A stretch of DNA of 33,108 bases from Acetobacter sp. AN02. Its GTDB lineage: Bacteria; Pseudomonadota; Alphaproteobacteria; Acetobacterales; Acetobacteraceae. The notes under the pieces are model-generated. The model saw only the letters and a program-made list of their open reading frames with translations. It did not search any database and was not told where the DNA came from. The stretch spans positions 1-33,108 of the forward strand of contig NZ_JAJJND010000020.1 in the NCBI RefSeq assembly GCF_029759835.1, read 5' to 3'. The stretch's first letter is position 1, and each line of letters starts with the position of its first letter. Positions 15,951 through 24,502 of the stretch are shown in pieces. The translations under genes and the position numbers were made by a program.

Positions 15951-18704
15951 ATGAGCGGCCGGGGTGACGAACGTCTGATCCCGCCTGACGGCGATGCTCC
16001 GGAACCGCCCCGCATGCCGCGCCGCCCGCCGCCGGTGCGCCGTCCGCGCTTTCGGCAGTGGCGCGGTCTGCTCGGCACGGTGGCGGCACTCGGCCTGCTC
16101 GGCACGGTGAGCGGCGGGCTGGTCCTGCTGGGCGGTTATCATCATCTCGTCTCCGGTCTGCCGACCGTGGACGGGCTGCAGAATTACCAGCCGCCGGTGA
16201 TGAGCCGGCTGTATTCCGATGATGACCGCGTCGTGGCGGAACTGGCTGCAGAGCGCCGGATTTTCGTTCCGGCCAGCGCGATTCCCCTGCGCGTGCAGAA
16301 TGCTTTCCTTGCGGCTGAGGATCATAAATTCCGCACCCATGCCGGTGTTGATCCGATGGCGATCATCCGCGCCGGGCTGACGGATGTGCTCTTTCGCCAT
16401 AACCGCCGTCCCGTCGGTGCCTCGACCATCACGCAGCAGGTCGCGCGGATCATGCTGCTGGGCTCGAACGCGCTGTCTTTCGAGCGCAAGGCGCGCGAGG
16501 CGCTGCTGGCGATACGGATCGAGCAGGTGCTGCCGAAAGACCGGATTCTCGAGATCTATCTCAACGAGATCTATCTCGGGAACGGTGCCTATGGCATCGC
16601 CTCGGCCGCGCAGACCTATTTCAACAAGCCTCTGGATCAGCTGACGAACGCGGAGGCTGCCTTCCTTGCGGCCCTGCCGAAATCCCCGACCAACTACAAC
16701 CCGTTCCGCTATCCCGCCGCGGCTCTCGCCCGCCGGAATTTCGTGCTGGACGAGATGGTCGACATCCGTGCGATCTCGAGGCAGGAGGCCGATGCGGCGA
16801 AGGCTGAGCCGCTCATGCCCAAAGGCTTCCGTCGCCCCGGGCCGCTGCCGGATTCCGAATGGTTTGCCGCAGAGGTCCGCCGTCGCCTGATCGATCGCTA
16901 CGGTACGCAGCAGACGATGGAAGGCGGTCTTGAGGTTCACACCTCCCTCGATCCGAAGCTGCAGCAGGCGGAGCAAGGCATCGTGCGCGATGCCCTGATG
17001 GCCTATGACCGCTCACACGGGCGCTGGCGCGGGCCGGTCACGCATCTCAATGACATCACGGCGTCTGCAGACTGGCTGACGCCGCTGCGGGACGTCACGC
17101 CGCCCGGAGGCATGCTCACGCAGTGGCGTCTGGCCGTTGTGCTGGACGGGCGCGGACGGATCGGCTGGGCGGACGGAAAGCAGGATGTGACCGGCCATAC
17201 CGGCACGCTGTCCGCCCGTGATGCCGGGTGGATGCGTGGCGGCCACGGCGTCCGCGCGGGTGATGTCATCATGGTCGAGCCGCTGGCCGGGCAGAGTGCT
17301 GCGGCGCTGCGGCAGATTCCGCTGATCGAGGGTGCGGCCGTCACGATGGATGTCCGCACCGGGCGGGTGCTGGCGATGGTCGGCGGCTGGTCCTATGCGG
17401 CCTCCCAGTTCAACCGCGCCACCCAGGCCATGCGGCAGCCCGGCTCCTCCTTCAAGCCGTTTGTCTATCTTGCTGCCATGCAGAACGGGATTCCGCCGTC
17501 CCAGACCTTCCTCGATTCCGCCGTGTCCTATGGTGACTGGCATCCCAACAACTATGAGAAGGATTTCTGGGGGCCGACCACCCTGCATGACGCGCTGCGC
17601 GAATCCCGCAATCTCGTGACTATCCGCCTTGCGGCGCATCTGGGCATGAAAACCGTCGCGGATCTGTCACAGCAGATCGGGATTGCGGATAACATGCCGC
17701 ATGTCCTGCCCGCCGCGCTCGGTGCAGTGGAGACGACGGTGCTGCGTGAGGCCGGAGCCTATGCCACCATCGCCGCAGGCGGACGCAAGGTCACGCCGGA
17801 ACTGATTGATGACGTGCGGGACCGCAACGGCCATGTGCTGTGGAAGCCCGACGGGTTGAACCTTGTCTCCGCCCTGCCTCCGCCGCCCCCTCCTCAGGCT
17901 CCGGCGACCGGGACGGACCCCGCTCAGGGAGGAGATACGGCTCAGGGCAGTGCTGCAGGTAATGCGCCGCAGGGCGGAAGTGCCGCGGATGCGGTCTTCC
18001 CAGGCGGTCGTGATGAGGCCTCTCCGTCGGCCCCGCCCGCAGCCCCGCAGCCTCCCGCTCCGCTGAGCGCGCAGACGCCGCCCTTTATCGAGGATACCCG
18101 CCCGCAGGTCGCCACGGCGGATGCGGCCTTCCAGGTCACGACGATGCTGCAGGACGTAATCCGGCGCGGCACCGGCCGTGCTGCCGGTGCGGGGATCACG
18201 ACGCCGCTGGCCGGCAAGACCGGCACCACGCAGAATTTCAACGATGCCTGGTTCGCGGGCTATTCCGCCGGTCTGGTGACTGTGGTGTGGATGGGGTACG
18301 ACACGCCGCAGTCCATCGGAAAGGGAGAGACCGGCGGCTCGCTGGCAGCCCCGATATGGAACAGGATCATGAAGGCTGCTCTTGACGGCCGTCCTGATCT
18401 GGAGTTCCGCGTGCCCGAGGGTGTGACGCTGGTGCGCTACGACACCGGGCGCGGCGTGACGACCGATGCCTTCCTGGACACCCAGACGCCCGGAAGCAGC
18501 ACGCGCTATACCGACAAGGGCGCGTCCGGAGAGCTGACGGCCGCAGATACCGGCGCGGAGAACATGCCGGTGTCTGAAAGCGATATGTCCGGTGCCTATG
18601 ACGGAGAACCGTCTTCCGGTGCGGGCGGCAGAGGGCCTGCCGCATCGCAGCGGCAGGAGCCGGCTTCCTCCGGGGGTGACATCGGCATGGGCGGCCTGTA
18701 TTGA
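15951..18704 (+). CDS. mrcA: Penicillin-binding protein 1A, bifunctional transglycosylase/transpeptidase
   Basis: A 917-residue class A PBP that polymerises glycan strands and cross-links peptides in the periplasm. A cytoplasmic Pro/Arg-rich tail is followed by one membrane segment (about 40-62). The GT51 domain has Glu123 in AAEDHKFRTHAGVDP and GASTITQQVARIMLL. The transpeptidase has SSFK (Ser499, Lys502), SRN in ESRNLVTIRLA and KTGTT at Lys756. The insert between about residues 642 and 710 is Pro/Ala/Gly-rich and probably flexible, as is the C-terminal 60 residues. All catalytic motifs are intact. GGAGA precedes the ATG. prfB follows after 43 nt, an order common in alphaproteobacteria. Confidence 0.95.
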   Translation: MSGRGDERLIPPDGDAPEPPRMPRRPPPVRRPRFRQWRGLLGTVAALGLLGTVSGGLVLLGGYHHLVSGLPTVDGLQNYQPPVMSRLYSDDDRVVAELAAERRIFVPASAIPLRVQNAFLAAEDHKFRTHAGVDPMAIIRAGLTDVLFRHNRRPVGASTITQQVARIMLLGSNALSFERKAREALLAIRIEQVLPKDRILEIYLNEIYLGNGAYGIASAAQTYFNKPLDQLTNAEAAFLAALPKSPTNYNPFRYPAAALARRNFVLDEMVDIRAISRQEADAAKAEPLMPKGFRRPGPLPDSEWFAAEVRRRLIDRYGTQQTMEGGLEVHTSLDPKLQQAEQGIVRDALMAYDRSHGRWRGPVTHLNDITASADWLTPLRDVTPPGGMLTQWRLAVVLDGRGRIGWADGKQDVTGHTGTLSARDAGWMRGGHGVRAGDVIMVEPLAGQSAAALRQIPLIEGAAVTMDVRTGRVLAMVGGWSYAASQFNRATQAMRQPGSSFKPFVYLAAMQNGIPPSQTFLDSAVSYGDWHPNNYEKDFWGPTTLHDALRESRNLVTIRLAAHLGMKTVADLSQQIGIADNMPHVLPAALGAVETTVLREAGAYATIAAGGRKVTPELIDDVRDRNGHVLWKPDGLNLVSALPPPPPPQAPATGTDPAQGGDTAQGSAAGNAPQGGSAADAVFPGGRDEASPSAPPAAPQPPAPLSAQTPPFIEDTRPQVATADAAFQVTTMLQDVIRRGTGRAAGAGITTPLAGKTGTTQNFNDAWFAGYSAGLVTVVWMGYDTPQSIGKGETGGSLAAPIWNRIMKAALDGRPDLEFRVPEGVTLVRYDTGRGVTTDAFLDTQTPGSSTRYTDKGASGELTAADTGAENMPVSESDMSGAYDGEPSSGAGGRGPAASQRQEPASSGGDIGMGGLY

Positions 18705-18747
18705 GGCCGCATCATACAACCATCATCATCTGAGGGAGTTCGGACGC

Positions 18748-19879
18748 ATGTCCGCCGAGACAGAAGCTCTCAACGAACAGATCAGGCAGTCGGTCGCACT
18801 GCTGAGGAGGCATCTTTGACTGGGATGTCGCTCTGGGCCGTCTGGCCGAACTGAACAACCGGGCCGAAGATCCCGATCTGTGGAATGATTCCGAGGCCGC
18901 GCAGAAAGTCATGCGCGAGCGCACGATGCTGGCCGGGCAGATTGAGGGCGTGCAGCGTCTGGAAACGGATGTGGCCGATACACTCGACCTGATCGGGATG
19001 GCGGAAGCCGAGAACGACGCCGATATGGTGGCCGAGGGTATGGCAACGCTCCGGCAGCTTGCGGAGGAGGCATCGCGTCGTGAGACCGAAAGCCTGCTCT
19101 CGGGCGAGGCGGACGCAAACGACTGCTATATCGAGATCAACGCCGGAGCCGGTGGTACGGAGGCGCAGGACTGGGCGGAGATGCTGCTGCGCATGTATTC
19201 CCGCTGGGCCGACGCGCATGGCTACAAGACGACCATCATGGAAAGCTCCGAAGGCGAGCAGGCCGGTCTGAAATCCGTCACGATGCAGGTCAACGGCCCG
19301 AACGCCTATGGCTGGCTCAAGACGGAGGCCGGCGTGCACCGCCTGGTCCGGATTTCACCGTTCGATGCCGCAGCCCGCAGGCAGACCTCGTTTGCCTCCG
19401 TCTGGGTCTATCCTGTGGTGGATGACTCGATTGAGATCGAGATCAACGAGGCGGACCTGAAGGTCGATACGTTCCGTGCGTCCGGCGCGGGCGGACAGCA
19501 CGTCAACAAGACGGAATCCGCCATCCGTATCACCCACGTTCCGACCGGCATCATCGTCGCCTGTCAGACGGACCGGTCCCAGCACAGAAACCGTGCAACC
19601 GCCATGGCCATGCTCCGTGCGCGGATGTACGAGGCCGAACTGCAGCGCAGGGAAGCCGCAGCCGCACAGACCGAAGCCGCCAAGACCGATATCGGCTGGG
19701 GCCACCAGATCCGTTCCTACGTCCTGGCCCCCTATCAGATGGTCAAGGATCTGCGGACGAACGTGGAGAAGGGTAATCCCGACGCCGTGCTCGACGGAGA
19801 TCTGGATGCGTTCATGGCCGCGGCCCTGGCCGCCCGCGTGGGCGCGACCCGTTCGGAGGCCAGCGCCACGGCGCAGTAG
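18748..19879 (+). CDS. prfB: Peptide chain release factor 2, with +1 programmed frameshift
   Basis: RF2 recognises UGA and UAA stop codons. The gene is in two frames: 18748-18816 encodes 23 residues (MSAETEALNEQ... to RRHL), then CTT TGA C is read as CTT (T) GAC. Translation continues at 18818 (DWDVALGRLAELNNR) to 19879, 376 residues in total. AGGAGG at 18805-18810, 3 nt before CTT, is the internal Shine-Dalgarno that promotes the shift. The stop recognition tripeptide SPF (RISPFDAAARRQTSF) and peptide-release motif GGQ (GAGGQHVNKTESAIRITH) are present. The in-frame UGA makes synthesis autoregulated: low RF2 favours the shift. Annotation starting at 18911 would lose the N-terminus. Confidence 0.97.
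18805..18820 (+). promoter_or_regulatory. RF2 recoding signal (AGGAGG-CAT-CTT-TGA-C)
   Basis: Internal Shine-Dalgarno AGGAGG, 3-nt spacer, slippery CTT and UGA followed by C. This matches the classical prfB frameshift site in order and spacing. Confidence 0.96.
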
Positions 19880-19910
19880 GGTCATCCGCTCCGGCGCCCG
19901 GTCATTTCAG

Positions 19911-19955
19911 GGGCGCGGACTGCCTGCTTTCCGAGCAGCGGTCCGCGCCCTTTTT
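19911..19955 (+). terminator. Rho-independent terminator of mrcA-prfB
   Basis: GGGCGCGGAC (19911-19920) pairs with GTCCGCGCCC (19941-19950), followed by TTTTT. A perfect 10-bp GC-rich stem with T tract 32 nt after the prfB stop. Confidence 0.92.
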
Positions 19956-20424
19956 GCATCCGGCTGCCTGCGGTCTTCCCGTGGCAGACCGGCCTGCGTG
20001 CTTTTTTCATTATGCCTGAAGGAGCGATACGGAACGCCGGGAGCCCCGTCCGGTTGCGCCCGTCATGGAACGATTCTGAAATGAAACGATGAAAATGCGT
20101 GGGAATCGTGTTTTCAGCCGCGCCTGTTTCTCCGGCAGAAAAATCGGAAAATATCTGAAATATCGAAGAAAAACCGCAGAGGACGGGGAATTATCCCCTG
20201 ATTAAAAAATGCTCATATTTTGGGCGGTCTGCATGAGATCGTATCGATTTTCTTTTTGGTAATATCTCGCTTGACATGTCCGTGTCTCATTCCCCCAAAT
20301 AGCCCGGCGGAACCTCTCCGTCTGTCCGTCTGTCTGATTTTTACGCGGCGGATAAAGAGAGTTTTGCCAGTGCGCGGCGTATGCGTGACCTGACCCGGCC
20401 GGCAGGCTGAGGGCAGGGACGTAC
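19956..20424. other. Long intergenic region upstream of the tonB operon
   Basis: No convincing gene lies between the prfB terminator and tonB. The segment 20090-20260 is AT-rich. It holds a small dyad, GGGGA-ATTA-TCCCC, at 20185-20198 that could be an operator, and a good -35 box TTGACA at 20271-20276 with only weak -10 candidates (CAAATA at 20296). No Fur-box-like repeat was found by eye. A second weak stem, GGTCT/AGACC, with a T-run lies near 19973-20008. Confidence 0.6.
20271..20301 (+). promoter_or_regulatory. Candidate promoter of the tonB operon
   Basis: TTGACA matches the -35 consensus. The best -10, CAAATA, lies at a 19-nt spacing, longer than ideal. It would give a leader of about 130 nt. 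Confidence 0.3.
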
Positions 20425-20438
20425 GAGGAGGTGTGAGT

Positions 20439-21098
20439 ATGCAGAACTACGCGCAATACCAGCGAAGTCCGATGCAGCGTGTCATCGGTATCGGTGGTGT
20501 TGGCCTGGTCAGTTTGATTTTTCTCGGGGTTTACTGGTTCTGGAAAGATAAGAAGCCGGCAGAAGAGGTGCATCCTCCGATCAAGACGGAGGTGATCAAG
20601 GAGGTGAAGCCGCCACCACCACCACCGCCGCCGCCGCCCCCGCCGACGCTGACAACGCCGCCCCCGCCCTATATTCCGCCGCCGAAGATCCAGGTGCAGC
20701 CGCCCAAGCCGCCGCCGATCAGGAATGTGACGCATACGAAGCCGCCGACACCGGAGGCTCCTGTCGCGGTGCAGTCCCCGCCGACGCCGTCCGCTCCTCC
20801 GGGCCCTGCGGTTCCTGATCACGTGGCCGGTACGCATCCGCTCAACCATCCGACGCTGAGCTATCCGTCAGAGGCGGAAGAGGAAGGTCGTGAAGGTCGT
20901 GTGACGGTGAGCTGTGATGTGGAGACATCAGGCGCGACCAGCAACTGTAAGGTCACGCATGTGGAAGGCGGGCAGGAATTTGCCCAGGCCGCTCTCGAAT
21001 ATGTCCGCGCGGCACGCTACGCCCCGGCGGTTCATAACGGGGTGCCGGTCAAGGAATTCGGCCATGCCTACACCATCACGTTCCACCTGGACGACTGA
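20439..21098 (+). CDS. tonB: TonB-family energy transducer
   Basis: A 219-residue TonB protein that carries proton-motive energy from ExbB/ExbD to outer-membrane TonB-dependent transporters. It has one N-terminal membrane segment (about residues 14-35, ending VYWFWKDKK). A periplasmic Pro-rich linker with a run of twelve prolines and repeated Pro-Pro-Lys/Ile follows, then a C-terminal TonB domain (LSYPSEAEEEGREGRVTVS to YTITFHLDD). The ATG at 20439 has GAGGAG 8 nt upstream. A GTG at 20433 is in frame, but only 2 nt from that site. It leads the operon with exbB, two exbD genes and a TPR gene. Confidence 0.93.
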   Translation: MQNYAQYQRSPMQRVIGIGGVGLVSLIFLGVYWFWKDKKPAEEVHPPIKTEVIKEVKPPPPPPPPPPPPTLTTPPPPYIPPPKIQVQPPKPPPIRNVTHTKPPTPEAPVAVQSPPTPSAPPGPAVPDHVAGTHPLNHPTLSYPSEAEEEGREGRVTVSCDVETSGATSNCKVTHVEGGQEFAQAALEYVRAARYAPAVHNGVPVKEFGHAYTITFHLDD

Positions 21099-21209
21099 AC
21101 GGAACGCAACATAACCGCCGGTATACAGGGATCGTATGCCGGACCGGAGTTTCCCGATGCTGCCGGAAGCTGCTTCGGACATGACTGTAAAGACGAGGAT
21201 TTGGATTAA

Positions 21210-22196
21210 ATGACGAGAGTGTCCCGCCTTTCTCTTCCCGCTCTGGTACTGGCGCTGAGCGTTGCGTCTCCGGCGGCCGCCCTGGCTCAGGATGCACAGC
21301 AGCCTGCCGCTGCTCCCGGTGATGCCGCTGCCCCTCCTCCGGCCCCGGGAGAGGCACCTGCCCCGGCTGCAGACGCTTCCGCTCCGGCCCCTGCTGAAGC
21401 CCCGGCCCCTGCTCCGGACGCTCCCGCTCCGGATGCCCCGGCTCCCGCACCGGCAGCTCCCAAGGAAAACCCGTACGGCCTGAAGGCCCTGTGGGCCAAC
21501 GGTGATCTGATCGCCCGCGGCGTGCTCATCATCATGCTGATCATGATCATCGGCACCTGGTACATCCTCATCACGAAATTCTTCGAGCAGGTGAAGGTCT
21601 TTTCCTCTGCCAAGGAAGCAGCCGGCAAGTTCTGGACGAAATCCTCCCTTCAGGAAGGCGCTGCTTCCCTGAGCGATAAATCCCCGTTCCGCTATATTGC
21701 CGAGACGGGCATCAAGGCAGCCGAGCATCACGAAGGCACGATGCAGGAGTCCATCGAACTCGGTGACTGGACCTCCTCCCAGATCCAGCGCTCCGTGGAC
21801 ACGGTGCAGGGCAGCCTCCAGGGCGGTCTCGCCTTCCTCGGAACCGTGGGTTCGACCTCTCCGTTCGTCGGACTGTTCGGAACCGTCTGGGGTATCTATC
21901 ACGCCCTGACAGCCATCGGCATCGCAGGCCAGGCCTCGATCGACAAGGTTGCCGGTCCGGTCGGTGAATCCCTCATCATGACCGCCATCGGTCTGGGCAC
22001 CGCCGTTCCCGCCGTGCTGGGCTACAACCTGCTCGTCCGTCGCAACAAGGGTGCCATGGATCGCGTCCGCAACTTCGCGGCCGACCTTCAGTCCATCCTG
22101 ATCGGCGGTGTGCGTCATGGTCTTGATCAGGCTCCGATCGTGGTCCGCTCTGACAGCTCACCGACCACCACCACCACTTCTTCCCGGGTGGGCTGA
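21210..22196 (+). CDS. exbB: ExbB/MotA/TolQ-family proton channel protein
   Basis: A 328-residue inner-membrane protein. An N-terminal signal-like segment (to about residue 27, ALAQ) and an Ala/Pro-rich periplasmic stretch to about residue 85 precede the first core membrane helix (GVLIIMLIMIIGTWYILITKFF). The conserved core follows: LAFLGTVGSTSPFVGLFGTVWGIYHAL and the third helix ESLIMTAIGLGTAVPAVLGYNLL. With ExbD it forms the proton channel that powers TonB. The N-terminal extension with its own signal is seen in other alphaproteobacterial ExbB proteins. The exbD start is 2 nt after the stop. Confidence 0.94.
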   Translation: MTRVSRLSLPALVLALSVASPAAALAQDAQQPAAAPGDAAAPPPAPGEAPAPAADASAPAPAEAPAPAPDAPAPDAPAPAPAAPKENPYGLKALWANGDLIARGVLIIMLIMIIGTWYILITKFFEQVKVFSSAKEAAGKFWTKSSLQEGAASLSDKSPFRYIAETGIKAAEHHEGTMQESIELGDWTSSQIQRSVDTVQGSLQGGLAFLGTVGSTSPFVGLFGTVWGIYHALTAIGIAGQASIDKVAGPVGESLIMTAIGLGTAVPAVLGYNLLVRRNKGAMDRVRNFAADLQSILIGGVRHGLDQAPIVVRSDSSPTTTTTSSRVG

Positions 22197-22198
22197 GC

Positions 22199-22624
22199 AT
22201 GGGTATGTCCGTCGGGGGGGGTGGTGACGAGGACGAAGTCGTCTCCGCCATCAACACAACCCCTCTCGTCGACGTCATGCTGGTGCTGCTGATCATCTTC
22301 CTGATCACCATTCCGGTCGCAACGCATACGGTTAAGGTCCAGCTTCCCAAGGACCTCAACCAGCCGAGTAAGGTGAAGCCGGGGAACGTTACCCTGGCCG
22401 TCACTCCGGATGGTCAGACCTACTGGAACGAGACGGCGGTCACGAGTCAGGCAGACCTTCTTGCCAAGCTCGAGAAGATCGCGGTGCAGAAGCCCCAGCC
22501 GCAGATCATGATCCGCGGTGACGCCAGTGCCCGCTACGAATCGGTCGGAAAGATCGTGGCGGCCTGCCAGGAAGCCGGGATCATGCACGTGGACTTCATC
22601 ACCGAGCAGCCCCACACGGACTGA
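22199..22624 (+). CDS. exbD: ExbD/TolR-family protein, copy 1
   Basis: A 141-residue protein with one N-terminal membrane helix (about residues 21-42) that contains the conserved proton-carrying Asp in INTTPLVDVMLVLLIIFLI. A periplasmic ExbD domain ending VDFITE follows. It partners ExbB in the energy-transducing channel. It starts 2 nt after exbB, so translation is coupled. Confidence 0.93.
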   Translation: MGMSVGGGGDEDEVVSAINTTPLVDVMLVLLIIFLITIPVATHTVKVQLPKDLNQPSKVKPGNVTLAVTPDGQTYWNETAVTSQADLLAKLEKIAVQKPQPQIMIRGDASARYESVGKIVAACQEAGIMHVDFITEQPHTD

Positions 22625-22640
22625 ACGGTGCAGCAGAGCC

Positions 22641-22683
22641 GGTCCGGACCGGCAGCGGGACAGTTTTCCCGCCGGTCCGGACC
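22641..22683. other. Strong intra-operon hairpin between the two exbD genes
   Basis: GGTCCGGACCGG pairs with CCGGTCCGGACC (12 bp), enclosing a second stem GCGGG/CCCGC. The decamer GGTCCGGACC is itself a palindrome and occurs twice. No terminal T tract follows the stem. It may be an attenuator, a processing stop or an mRNA-stabilising structure that sets the ratio of the two ExbD proteins. Confidence 0.7.
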
Positions 22684-22717
22684 ATTCTGATCATTATTCT
22701 GGAAAGAGACCTCAGTC

Positions 22718-23158
22718 ATGGGCATGAATGTCGGATCGGATAGCACGACCGAAGACGAAGGCATTGTCGATATCAACACCACGCCGCTGATCGACGTGAT
22801 GCTGGTGCTGCTGATCATGCTCATCATCACCATCCCGCTGCAGACACACTCCGTCGCGCTCGACCTGCCCCAGGGCAATCCTCCGCCGAGCTCCGCGCCG
22901 GATCCGGAAGTCGTCACGGTGAAAATCGATTTCGATAACACCATTCTTTGGAACGGCTCCCCCGTTACCTCGGAAGACGATCTGCAGAACAGATTCCGTG
23001 CCGCCGCCGCCGCTCAGCCCGAGCAGCCGGAGATGCACATTTTCCCCGATCGCCTTGCCACATACAAAACCGTGGCCCATGTTCTGGCTGACGCCCAGCG
23101 TCTTGGCATTACCAAACTTGGTATTGTCGGCCATGCACAGTTCTCGGAAGGACAGTAA
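22718..23158 (+). CDS. exbD: ExbD/TolR-family protein, copy 2
   Basis: A 146-residue paralogue of the preceding gene: GIVDINTTPLIDVMLVLLIMLIITIPL carries the membrane helix and conserved Asp, followed by a periplasmic domain (VVTVKIDFDNTILWNGSPV). Tandem exbD genes are known in other TonB systems, for example in Xanthomonas. The two copies clearly differ in their periplasmic parts. GAGA lies upstream of the ATG, and the TPR gene starts 5 nt after the stop. Confidence 0.92.
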   Translation: MGMNVGSDSTTEDEGIVDINTTPLIDVMLVLLIMLIITIPLQTHSVALDLPQGNPPPSSAPDPEVVTVKIDFDNTILWNGSPVTSEDDLQNRFRAAAAAQPEQPEMHIFPDRLATYKTVAHVLADAQRLGITKLGIVGHAQFSEGQ

Positions 23159-23163
23159 TCCTG

Positions 23164-24393
23164 ATGTCGTCCAGTCGCCTGTCTCGCCTGCTCCTGATTG
23201 CCGGAGTTTCCCTCTCCTCCCTGGCGCTGCCGTCGGTCTCCCGCGCGGATGACGTGCTGAGCCAGAAGGTCGGAAAGCCTCTCCAGGACGCACAGACTGC
23301 CCTGGCAGCACATAACTACCAGAAGGCGATGGCTGCGGTGAACGCCGCCGCCGCCCTTCCCGGAAAAACCGATTACGAGACCTACACGATCGCGCAGATG
23401 CGTGCGGCCGTGGCAGCCCAGTCCGGCGATGTCGCCGCCGCGAGCTCCGCCTATGACGTCCTGATCGCCTCCCCCCGCACGCCGAAGGCCGCGAAGGCCC
23501 AGATGATGCAGGCCGAGGCGACGATGGCCTATAACGCGAAGGACTACGCGAAGGCCGTCCCGGCGATCGAGCGTTATCTGAAGCAGGTCGGTCCGGACCA
23601 GACGATGCAGACCCTGCTCGTGCAGTCCTACTACCTGCAGCAGGATTATAAGAACGCGGCCCGCGTTCAGAACGACATCGTCACCGCCATGATAAAGGCG
23701 AAGAAGACCCCGGCTGAAAACCAGCTGCAGATGCTTGCGGACTGCTATGGCAAGCTCAAGGACAGCAGTGGCCAGGCCGATGCCTACACCATGCTGGCCA
23801 CCTATTATCCGAAGCCGGAATACTGGGCGCTGCTGCTGCATGGTCTGGAAACCAACGACAAACTGCCGCCTTCCCTGCAGCTTGATGTGGATCGCATCCG
23901 CCTTGCCGCCGGAAATCTGAAGGAAACCTCGGATTTCATCGATATGGTGGAAATGGCGGTGCAGGCGGGTCTGCCCCAGCTCGGTCTGAATCTGATGAAC
24001 AAGGGCTATAAGCAGGGTGCTCTGGGCAAGGACGCCGGTGCCGCGCGCGAGGCCCGTCTGAAAGCTCTTGTCGTCAAGCGGACCGATGAGAAGAAAGCCT
24101 CGCTCGATGCAGATGCGGCGGAAGCGGCAAAAGCCCCGAGCGGCAACGCGCTGATCATCGCGGGTTATAACTATGTCCTGTATGGCCAGACCGATAAGGG
24201 CATCGGCCTGATCAAGGAAGGCATCACGAAAGGCCAGACCGATCCGAATATCGCCCGCCTGCATCTGGGACTTGCCCAGATGGATGGCGGACGGATGCAG
24301 GATGCGATCACGACCCTCAACACGGTCGGGGGTGATAACGGCGCAAAGCAGATCGCCCGCCTGTGGGTGCTCAAACTGCACGCCGCGAAATAG
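23164..24393 (+). CDS. Periplasmic TPR protein of the TonB cluster
   Basis: A 409-residue exported protein with a signal peptide (MSSSRLSRLLLIAGVSLSSLALPSVSRA, cleaved before DD). The mature part is all-helical, with TPR-like repeats such as AAHNYQKAMAAVNAAAALPG, MAYNAKDYAKAVPAIERYL, YYLQQDYKNAARVQ and GYNYVLYGQTDKGIGLIKEG. It probably acts as a scaffold with TonB/ExbB/ExbD in the periplasm; TPR proteins co-encoded with TonB2 systems (TtpC in Vibrio) are an analogy, not a homology claim. AAGGA precedes the ATG. It is the last gene of the operon. Confidence 0.82.
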   Translation: MSSSRLSRLLLIAGVSLSSLALPSVSRADDVLSQKVGKPLQDAQTALAAHNYQKAMAAVNAAAALPGKTDYETYTIAQMRAAVAAQSGDVAAASSAYDVLIASPRTPKAAKAQMMQAEATMAYNAKDYAKAVPAIERYLKQVGPDQTMQTLLVQSYYLQQDYKNAARVQNDIVTAMIKAKKTPAENQLQMLADCYGKLKDSSGQADAYTMLATYYPKPEYWALLLHGLETNDKLPPSLQLDVDRIRLAAGNLKETSDFIDMVEMAVQAGLPQLGLNLMNKGYKQGALGKDAGAAREARLKALVVKRTDEKKASLDADAAEAAKAPSGNALIIAGYNYVLYGQTDKGIGLIKEGITKGQTDPNIARLHLGLAQMDGGRMQDAITTLNTVGGDNGAKQIARLWVLKLHAAK

Positions 24394-24419
24394 GCCCGCA
24401 CCACATCGGGACAGTCATG

Positions 24420-24446
24420 AAAGCCGGGGCCTGCGCTCCGGCTTTT
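24420..24446 (+). terminator. Rho-independent terminator of the tonB operon
   Basis: AAAGCCGG (24420-24427) pairs perfectly with CCGGCTTT (24438-24445), followed by TTCCGTTT. It lies 27 nt after the TPR gene stop. Confidence 0.8.
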
Positions 24447-24502
24447 CCGTTTCAGGAAGGATACTGTAAACTGCCTCCCGTATCGAAGCGGGGAGCAGGA
24501 TA

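Noticed and set aside
20185-20198. GGGGA-ATTA-TCCCC dyad as a terminator
   Set aside because: Arms are only 5 bp and no T tract follows on either strand. At most an operator candidate, kept only as a note.
20090-20430. Fur box upstream of tonB
   Set aside because: No GATAATGATTATC-like repeat could be found by eye, so iron control is not claimed.
23014-24381. 455-residue open frame on the minus strand
   Set aside because: Shadow of the TPR gene; the opposite strand has a signal peptide, TPR repeats and operon context.
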